Of a stretch of DNA of 64,000 nt, positions 58,357-64,000 are shown piece after piece. A model generated the notes under the pieces. That model worked only from the letters and a program-made list of their open reading frames with translations, did no database searches and was not told the DNA's origin. A program made the position numbers and the translations under genes. Origin of the DNA: Streptomyces sp. NRRL B-1140 (GTDB taxonomy: Bacteria > Actinomycetota > Actinomycetes > Streptomycetales > Streptomycetaceae); assembly GCF_001280065.1 (NCBI RefSeq), contig NZ_LGEA01000102.1:248001-312000 (forward strand), in the 5' to 3' direction. The first letter of the stretch is position 1. Every line of letters starts with the position of its first letter.

Positions 58357-59571
58357 ATGGGACGCGTCGCCGTCATCACCGCGCCGAACATCGGGTACCG
58401 CAACACGGGCATGCTGACCGTGGACTTGGCGTTCGAGTCCCTGCGGCGGCGGATGGACACCGCGTTCGACGCCGACTGGTACACGCTGCACACGCCGGAG
58501 ACCGTGCCGCTGCGCGAGGGTGCGCGCGGCACCGCCTTCCCATTCCGTTTCCAGCCGCTCGCCGAGCACCTCGGCACGCTCCGCGACCATGACGCCGTCG
58601 TCTTCTGGGGCGACTTCCTGCACACCCGGCACTACCTGGCGCAGGACGCGACGAACCGTCTGCTCGACTTCGGCTTCGCCACGGACCGGGACGACGCCCG
58701 GACGCAGCTGAACCGGGTCCTGCTCCTCGCCGACCAGCCGGACGAGGTCCTCGCACGGACCCTCAGCTACGGCGGGACGATCCTGCACAACACGCAGTCC
58801 GACTACGAGGACAAGGAGTACGGCCCGCTGTTCTCCCGCCTGGTGACGGGCAGTCACCGGATGTGGGTGCGGGATCCGCTCTCGGCTGCGAAGCTCGCGC
58901 ATCTGCGCGGGGACCGTACGACCGACCACTTCGGTTCGGACGCGGCGCTGCTGTCCCGTCCCGGGGACCTCGACCACCTCCCGGTCTCGCAATGGTCCCG
59001 GTCGGTGCCCCAGGGCGGGGCCATCGGTGTCTTCCTCGGCGCCCGGACGCCGATCCCCGACTGGCTGCCCGCCTTCTGCCAGGGCCTGTCCGACCGTCTG
59101 GGCGCCCCGCTGGAGTGGCTGCCCTGGTTCGACCGGGACGTCCCCGCCGCGGTGAGCCACATCGCGGCCCGCCCGGGCATTCCCACGGTCGGCGATCTGG
59201 TCGGGGTCCTGCCCCGCTACCGGCTCGTCATCACGGACACGTACCACCTGGCCGTCAACGCGTGGGGCGCCGGCACCCCCGCGGTGTGCGTCGGCGCGCC
59301 CGAGCCGACCCCCAAGACGCACGACGACTACCTGACGCTGAGCGACGTGAAGAAGCACGTCTTCCACATGGCGTACGACGCGACGGACTTCTACCTGACC
59401 ACCCAGGAGGGGCACGGGCAGGACCTGGACCGGATCGTGGGCCTCCTGGAGGGCGGCGGCGCGGACACGGTCGCGGCACGCGTCCGCGACCACGCGGACC
59501 ACTCGGCGGAGTCCTTCATGCGGACGCTGGCCGCACTGCTGGACACGGCCCGCCCCACTCCGCTCCCCTGA
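58357..59571 (+). CDS. Polysaccharide pyruvyl transferase family protein
   Basis: 404 aa. The GT-B-like fold is suggested by VAVITAPNIGYRNTGMLTVDLAFESL, VVFWGDFLHTRHYLA, MWVRDPLSAAKLAHLRGDRTTDHFGSDAALL and the C-terminal VITDTYHLAVNAWGAGTPAVCVGAP, typical of the CsaB/WcaK superfamily. Such enzymes add pyruvate ketals to cell-wall or capsular sugars. No other polysaccharide genes are adjacent. ATG 58357 with GGGAG close by; ATG 58330 is an alternative. Confidence 0.87.
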   Translation: MGRVAVITAPNIGYRNTGMLTVDLAFESLRRRMDTAFDADWYTLHTPETVPLREGARGTAFPFRFQPLAEHLGTLRDHDAVVFWGDFLHTRHYLAQDATNRLLDFGFATDRDDARTQLNRVLLLADQPDEVLARTLSYGGTILHNTQSDYEDKEYGPLFSRLVTGSHRMWVRDPLSAAKLAHLRGDRTTDHFGSDAALLSRPGDLDHLPVSQWSRSVPQGGAIGVFLGARTPIPDWLPAFCQGLSDRLGAPLEWLPWFDRDVPAAVSHIAARPGIPTVGDLVGVLPRYRLVITDTYHLAVNAWGAGTPAVCVGAPEPTPKTHDDYLTLSDVKKHVFHMAYDATDFYLTTQEGHGQDLDRIVGLLEGGGADTVAARVRDHADHSAESFMRTLAALLDTARPTPLP

Positions 59572-59665
59572 CCGCCCGGCGCATCCGCGTGCTGCTCGCG
59601 GACCGCGACCGCGGGGAAGCCCTCCGCGAGGCCCGCGCCCGGGCAGGCCACAGCCCGGCTCGCGC

Positions 59666-61138
59666 TCACGGCGCCCGGTCCGCCCGCCGCGGCAGCCACA
59701 CCCACATCAGCACGACCCCGGCTGTCAGCACCGCCGCCCCCACGCGGAACGCGAGAGCGTAGCCCGCCGTCAGGGACTCGGGGGTGGTGCTGCCCGCCGA
59801 CTCCGCCGCCGCCAGGGTGGACAGGACCGCCAGGCCCAGGGAGCCGCCCATCGTGCGGGACGTGTTGACGAGGCCGGAGACCAGGCCCGCCTCCTCGGGG
59901 GCGGCTCCGGACGTGGCCAGGGAGGCGAGGGGGGTCGCCGCCAGGCCCGCGCCGAGCATCATGAGAACCCCGGGGACGAGGATCGCCGTGACGTAGGAAC
60001 CGTCGGGGGCCATCGTGGACTGCCAGGCGAACCCGGCCACGGCGACGAGGGTTCCCAGCGCGGCGACGTTGCGCGGGCCGACCGGCCGCATCAGGCGCGG
60101 GGCGAGCTTGGAGCCGAGGATGACGGCGAGGGAGCTCGGGACCAGGGCGAGGCCGGCCTCGATCGGGCTGTAGCCGAGGACGTTCTGGGCGTAGAGGGTC
60201 ATGAAGAACCACATGCAGAACATCGCGGAGCCGCACAGGAACATCGAGACGTTCGCCGAGGACACCGAGCGCACGCGCAGGAGACCGAGCGGCATCAGCG
60301 GGCTCGCCGTGCGGGCCTCGACCCACAGGAACGCCCCGAGCAGGGCAAGACCGGCGAGCAGCGGCAGCAGGGTGGCCGGTGCCGTCCAGCCCGCCGCCTC
60401 CGTCTGGGAGATGCCGTAGGCCAGGGTGCCGAGACCGGCCGTGACGAGCAGCGCGCCCGGCAGGTCCAGGCGGCGGCCGTCCCCGGCGCGGCCCCCGGTG
60501 AGGAACCAGGCGGCGGCGCACAGCACCACGGCCCCGACGGGCACGTTGATCAGCAGCACCCAGCGCCAGGAGAGCGTCTCCACCAGCAGCCCGCCCACCA
60601 GACCGCCCGCCGCACCGCCGCCTGCGCCGACGGCCGTCCAGGTCCCGATGGCCCGGGCCCGCGCGGCGCCCTCCGGCACCGACGCGGTGAGGATCGTGAG
60701 CGTCGAGGGCGCCAGCACCGCCGCGCCGAGCCCCTGCACGGCCCGCGCCACGAGCAGCTGCCAGTCGTCCTGCGCGAGCCCTCCGGCCGCCGAGGCCAGG
60801 GTGAACAGGCCGAGCCCGACGAGGAACATCCGCTTGCGGCCGTAGAGGTCCCCGGCGCGTCCGCCGAGCAGCATGAACCCGGCGAAGGCGATGGCGTAGG
60901 CGTTCACCACCCACTGCAGGCCCTGCTCGCTGAGCCCCAGTCCGGTCCGCATCGACGGCAGCGCCACGTTGACGACGGACACGTCCAGCACGACGAGGAA
61001 CTGTCCGGCACAGGTGAGCGCCACGACGAGCCACATCGGCGGCGCTCCGCGCGGACGCATCCGGGAGAGCCGGGACAGCCGGGGTATGCGGGGGCGGCGG
61101 GCGGTGGCGGCATCGGCGGATTCGGGCATGGGTGTCAT
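59666..61138 (-). CDS. MFS exporter, DHA2 family, 14 TM helices
   Basis: 490 aa. After a 40-residue Arg-rich tail comes WLVVALTCAGQFLVVLDVSVVNVALPSM, then LLGGRAGDLYGRKRMFLVG (motif A) and a motif-C-like [20 protein letters not shown]. QacA/EmrB-like drug:proton antiporter. ATG 61138 begins MTPMPESADAATA. Divergent from the fused MFS gene at 61366. Confidence 0.92.
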   Translation of the reverse strand: MTPMPESADAATARRPRIPRLSRLSRMRPRGAPPMWLVVALTCAGQFLVVLDVSVVNVALPSMRTGLGLSEQGLQWVVNAYAIAFAGFMLLGGRAGDLYGRKRMFLVGLGLFTLASAAGGLAQDDWQLLVARAVQGLGAAVLAPSTLTILTASVPEGAARARAIGTWTAVGAGGGAAGGLVGGLLVETLSWRWVLLINVPVGAVVLCAAAWFLTGGRAGDGRRLDLPGALLVTAGLGTLAYGISQTEAAGWTAPATLLPLLAGLALLGAFLWVEARTASPLMPLGLLRVRSVSSANVSMFLCGSAMFCMWFFMTLYAQNVLGYSPIEAGLALVPSSLAVILGSKLAPRLMRPVGPRNVAALGTLVAVAGFAWQSTMAPDGSYVTAILVPGVLMMLGAGLAATPLASLATSGAAPEEAGLVSGLVNTSRTMGGSLGLAVLSTLAAAESAGSTTPESLTAGYALAFRVGAAVLTAGVVLMWVWLPRRADRAP

Positions 61139-61288
61139 GCTCTCAACGCCCTCGCGCCCCTTGCATCGGGATTTCGCAGGGCCGGGGTCTCGGTCCGGAG
61201 ACCTAGGCCTGGGGTCAAATCCCCATGAACCCTCCCACAACACCCCACCCAGACCAAGGAAAGGTCAAGTTTTCGTTAGGGTGCCGAA

Positions 61289-61304
61289 GCAACGGAATAG
61301 TTGC
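61289..61304. promoter_or_regulatory. GCAAC-N6-GTTGC dyad, MarR-type operator candidate
   Basis: A perfect 5-6-5 inverted repeat in the 227-bp divergent promoter region between two exporter genes, 61 bp before the ATG at 61366. MarR regulators often bind such AT-cored dyads. No MarR gene is in view. Confidence 0.5.
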
Positions 61305-61365
61305 CTGGACGTACAAGGTTCAGACTCCACGTAACCCGACGCTCCCGGCCCGGAGGCCCTCCTCA

Positions 61366-63105
61366 ATGACGCAGACGACGACCGACCGCCCCGCCGGCAG
61401 AGCGAGCGGGGCCGTGGTCCCGGTGCTCGCCTTCGCGGGCATCGTTGTCGCGGTGATGCAGACCCTGCTGGTTCCGGTGATCAAGGATCTGCCGCAACTG
61501 CTGGACACCGCCCCCAGCAACGCCACCTGGGTCCTCACCTCGACCCTCCTCTCGGGCGCGGTGGCCACCCCGATCATGGGCCGTCTCGGCGACCTCTACG
61601 GCAAGCGCCGCATGCTGATCCTGAGCCTGGCCGTGATGGTGGTCGGCGCCCTGGTCAGCGCGCTCACGAGCGACCTGCTGCTCATGATCGCCGGCCGCAC
61701 GCTGCAGGGCTTCGCGATGGGCGCCATCCCGCTCGGCATCGGTCTGATGCGCGACATGCTGCCCCGCGAGAAGCTCGGCTCGGCGATGGCCCTGATGAGC
61801 TCCTCCATCGGCGTCGGCGGCGGTCTCGCCCTGCCCGCCGCCGCCCTGGTCGCCCAGCACAGCGACTGGCACACCCTCTACTACGGGGCCGCCGGCCTCG
61901 GCGTCGTGGCCATCGCCCTCACCCTCCTCGTCGTACCGGAGTCCCCGATGCGCGCCGAGGGCTCCTTCGACCTGCCGGGCGCGGTCGGCCTGTCCGCCGG
62001 GCTCGTGCTGTTCCTGCTGCCGATCACCAAGGGCAGCGACTGGGGCTGGTCCTCCGGCACCACGCTCGGCCTGTTCGGCGCCTCGGCGGTCGTGCTGGTG
62101 CTGTGGGGCGTGATGGAGCTGCGTGTGGCGGCCCCGCTGGTCGACCTGCGTACCACGGCCCGCCCGGCCGTCCTCTTCACCAACCTCGCCTCGATCATGG
62201 TCGGCGTCTCCTTCTACGTCGTCTCCCTGGTCCTGCCGCAGCTGCTCCAGCTGCCGACGTCCACCGGCTACGGCCTCGGCCAGTCGATGGTCGTCGCGGG
62301 TCTGCTCGTCGCGCCGCTCGGCCTGACGATGATGTTCACGGCGCCCGTCTACGCCCGGCTGTCCGCGAAGTACGGCCCCAAGTTCACCCTGATCCTCGGC
62401 CTGCTGATCATCGCGGTCGGCTACGGCGCCGGCCTCGGCCTGATGAGCGCCGCCTGGCAGAGCCTGGTCATCTCGGTCCTCCTGGGCGCGGGCATCGGCC
62501 TCGCCTACTCCTCGCTGCCCGCGCTGATCGTCGGCGCGGTCCCGGCGTCGGAGACGGGTGCGGCCAACGGCCTCAACACCCTGATGCGCTCCATCGGCAC
62601 CTCGGTGTCGAGCGCCGTGATCGGCATGGTGCTGGCGAACACCGCGAACAACGTCGGCGGCGTCGAGATCCCGACCATGCACGGCTTCCGGGTCTCCTTC
62701 CTGATCGCGACGGGCGCGGTGGCCGTGGGCCTGCTCCTGGCGCTGTTCCTGCCGGGCCGCCGCCCCTCGGGCAAGCCGCAGTTGCGCGCGAGCAGCGAGG
62801 AGGACGCGGCGCTGGAGCGTGCCGAGCAGGCGCTGCGCGGCTTCCGCGGCCGGGTGCTGGGCGCCGACGGCTCCCCCGTCGCCCGGGCCAAGGTCACGCT
62901 GATCGACCGCCGCGGCCGCCAGGCAGGGGCGACACTCTCCGCGGAGGACGGCAGCTACACGCTCGTCGTCCCCGACCGGGGCTCCTACGTGGTGGCCGCC
63001 CGGGCCACGGGCCACGGCCCGCTCGCCTCGTCCGCGACCCACGCGGGCGACGAGCGCCCGGTCGACCTGGACCTGTCGCTGCCGGGCGAGACGGTGCCCG
63101 CCTGA
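61366..63105 (+). CDS. MFS exporter with fused C-terminal carboxypeptidase regulatory-like domain
   Basis: 579 aa. Residues 1-470 are a 14-helix MFS transporter (VLAFAGIVVAVMQTLLVPVIKDLPQLL, MGRLGDLYGKRRMLI motif A). From about 491 a soluble beta-sandwich follows: FRGRVLGADGSPVARAKVTLIDRRGRQAGATLSAEDGSYTLVVPDRGSYVVAARATGH, the CarboxypepD_reg / Cna-B-like transthyretin fold. The linker (EEDAALERAEQALRG) is cytoplasmic by helix count. The added domain may bind a partner or substrate. ATG at 61366. Confidence 0.93.
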   Translation: MTQTTTDRPAGRASGAVVPVLAFAGIVVAVMQTLLVPVIKDLPQLLDTAPSNATWVLTSTLLSGAVATPIMGRLGDLYGKRRMLILSLAVMVVGALVSALTSDLLLMIAGRTLQGFAMGAIPLGIGLMRDMLPREKLGSAMALMSSSIGVGGGLALPAAALVAQHSDWHTLYYGAAGLGVVAIALTLLVVPESPMRAEGSFDLPGAVGLSAGLVLFLLPITKGSDWGWSSGTTLGLFGASAVVLVLWGVMELRVAAPLVDLRTTARPAVLFTNLASIMVGVSFYVVSLVLPQLLQLPTSTGYGLGQSMVVAGLLVAPLGLTMMFTAPVYARLSAKYGPKFTLILGLLIIAVGYGAGLGLMSAAWQSLVISVLLGAGIGLAYSSLPALIVGAVPASETGAANGLNTLMRSIGTSVSSAVIGMVLANTANNVGGVEIPTMHGFRVSFLIATGAVAVGLLLALFLPGRRPSGKPQLRASSEEDAALERAEQALRGFRGRVLGADGSPVARAKVTLIDRRGRQAGATLSAEDGSYTLVVPDRGSYVVAARATGHGPLASSATHAGDERPVDLDLSLPGETVPA

Positions 63106-63133
63106 CCGCCACCCCTCCCCCCTACTCACCGGT

Positions 63134-63161
63134 ACCCCCTGTCGTCCTCGCGGCAGGGGGT
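63134..63161 (+). terminator. Hairpin terminator of the fused MFS gene
   Basis: 11-bp stem ACCCCCTGTCG (one G-U pair), 6-nt loop, 28 bp after the stop. Confidence 0.78.
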
Positions 63162-63207
63162 GCGGCACGATGGGCGCCCTGACCGTCGTACGACCGAGAG
63201 GAACCCC

Positions 63208-63858
63208 ATGCCCGCGGCCCCGAAGCCCGAGATCCTGGCCGCGTTCGAGGCGGCGAAGGGGTTCATGCCCACCGGTGAGGGCCTCGCGCTGTACGCGGCG
63301 GCCGTGGAGGCCGGGCGGCTCGGGCTGCCGCTGCTGGAGGTCGGCACCTACTGCGGCCGGTCCACGATCCTGCTGGCCGACGCGGCCCGCGAGGCCGGGG
63401 TCGGCGCGCTCACCGTCGACCACCACCGCGGCAGCGAGGAGCAGCAGCCGGGCTGGGACTACCACGACCCGGAGACGGTCGACCCCGAGATCGGCCTGAT
63501 GGACACCCTGCCCACGTTCCGCCGCACGCTCCACCGGGCGGGCCTGGAGGAACACGTGGTGGCGCTGGTCGGGCGTTCGCCGCGGATCGCCGCGTTCTGG
63601 CGGACGCCGCTGGGGTTCGTCTTCATCGACGGCGGCCACACCGACGCACACGCCACGGCCGACTACGAGGGCTGGGCGCCGCACGTCGCCGAGGGCGGGC
63701 TGCTTCTCATCCACGACGTCTTCCCCGACCCGCAGGACGAGTTCACCGGCCAGGCCCCCTACCGCGTCTACCTCCGCGCCCTCGCCTCCGGCGCGTTCAC
63801 CGAGGTCTCGGCGGCGGACTCGCTGCGCGTGCTGCGGCGCACGGGGCCCGGGATCTGA
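63208..63858 (+). CDS. Class I SAM-dependent methyltransferase
   Basis: 216 aa. LLEVGTYCGRSTILLADAAREAG is motif I, followed by LTVDHHRGSEEQQPGWDYHD and FVFIDGGHTDAHATADYEGWAPHV and GGLLLIHDVFPDP, the O-methyltransferase/Methyltransf_24 pattern. The double His in VDHHRG is unusual for a ribose-binding acidic position. Substrate unknown. ATG 63208 with AGAGGAA upstream. Beyond it, 63859-64000 shows no complete gene. Confidence 0.88.
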   Translation: MPAAPKPEILAAFEAAKGFMPTGEGLALYAAAVEAGRLGLPLLEVGTYCGRSTILLADAAREAGVGALTVDHHRGSEEQQPGWDYHDPETVDPEIGLMDTLPTFRRTLHRAGLEEHVVALVGRSPRIAAFWRTPLGFVFIDGGHTDAHATADYEGWAPHVAEGGLLLIHDVFPDPQDEFTGQAPYRVYLRALASGAFTEVSAADSLRVLRRTGPGI

Positions 63859-64000
63859 GGGCGCGGCACCGGCAGACGCCCGGGCGGGTGAACTGCGCCG
63901 GGCGCGCCCCCGCCCGGTCGGCCCACGGGCGGCGTGGCGCGTCGGTGGGCGACCGTCACTGCCCAAGGATCCGGGCGCGTGGCACACACCTTCGAAGAGC

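Noticed and set aside
61363..63987. An 874-codon minus-strand frame across the fused MFS and methyltransferase genes
   Set aside because: The translation is Arg/Gly/Asp/His-rich shadow sequence covering two convincing plus-strand genes.
63956..64000. Possible 3' end of a minus-strand gene at the window edge (15 codons then TGA)
   Set aside because: Too short to judge coding or family.
1..64000. CRISPR arrays, tRNAs, rRNAs, intact transposases or prophage modules
   Set aside because: Looked for and not seen. The only mobile-like signs are the gene fragments around 41-44.6 kb.

Overview
The window is a stretch of Streptomyces (or closely related actinomycete) chromosome. The evidence is very high GC with GC-rich third codon positions, many GTG starts, TAGACT-like -10 boxes directly before start codons, an AfsR/SARP regulator, an F420-dependent reductase, an actinobacterial class A RNase P RNA and many Streptomyces-type families. 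No tRNA, rRNA, CRISPR array or intact insertion sequence was seen. About 65 protein genes, one clear RNA gene and many hairpin terminators and operator candidates can be supported.

Layout. 1-7.1 kb: a cut-off Rrf2 regulator, a DUF3105-DUF305 pair, a secreted S53 protease, NAD synthase (nadE), a VOC protein and a methyltransferase. 7.1-12 kb (minus strand): an MFS exporter, an endonuclease/exonuclease/phosphatase-family protein, and a TetR plus 14-TM MFS operon with a 23-bp perfect operator. 12.1-18.4 kb: panB, a DrrA/DrrB-like ABC exporter preceded by phased TGTCGG repeats, and a large AfsR-like regulator. 18.6-24.8 kb: an M50-type membrane protease, F420:NADPH oxidoreductase, methionine aminopeptidase, heme oxygenase, a PhzF-like protein and several unknowns. 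25-28.3 kb: the efeO-efeB-efeU iron operon behind an IdeR/DmdR box. 28.5-38.4 kb: a lipoprotein, a primase/polymerase-domain protein, a glycerophosphodiesterase, TetR and its divergent small gene, a secreted peptidase, an Rsm22-like methyltransferase, an MFS plus serine hydrolase pair and a Gfo/Idh/MocA oxidoreductase.

38.4-45 kb is the accessory part. An SDR gene is followed by an unexplained interval that can fold into a long hairpin (39387-39474). Then come DoxX and MazG-like genes and an island (about 41.1-44.6 kb) with a three-gene WXG100/type-VII-like cassette: a small alpha-helical protein, a 504-aa effector-like protein and a membrane-anchored partner, flanked by broken genes. The island ends at rnpB, whose 5' end overlaps the 3' end of an EamA transporter gene.

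45-64 kb: EamA/AraC, a Uma2 nuclease, MerR with a 19-bp-spacer promoter, yaaA, a KDPG aldolase, and the conserved Nif3 / zinc-ribbon / RNase H-phosphatase operon, in which the zinc-ribbon gene appears to start with CTG. These are followed by a large unknown protein and an easily missed 55-aa gene, a MaoC-ADH-SDR operon, a pyruvyl-transferase-like gene, two divergent MFS exporters (one fused to a carboxypeptidase regulatory-like domain) and a methyltransferase.

Functionally the window mixes housekeeping genes (nadE, panB, map, rnpB, Nif3/RNase H) with regulated export, iron and heme acquisition, secreted proteases and one candidate contact-toxin module. All family calls are from reading translated sequence without database searches.
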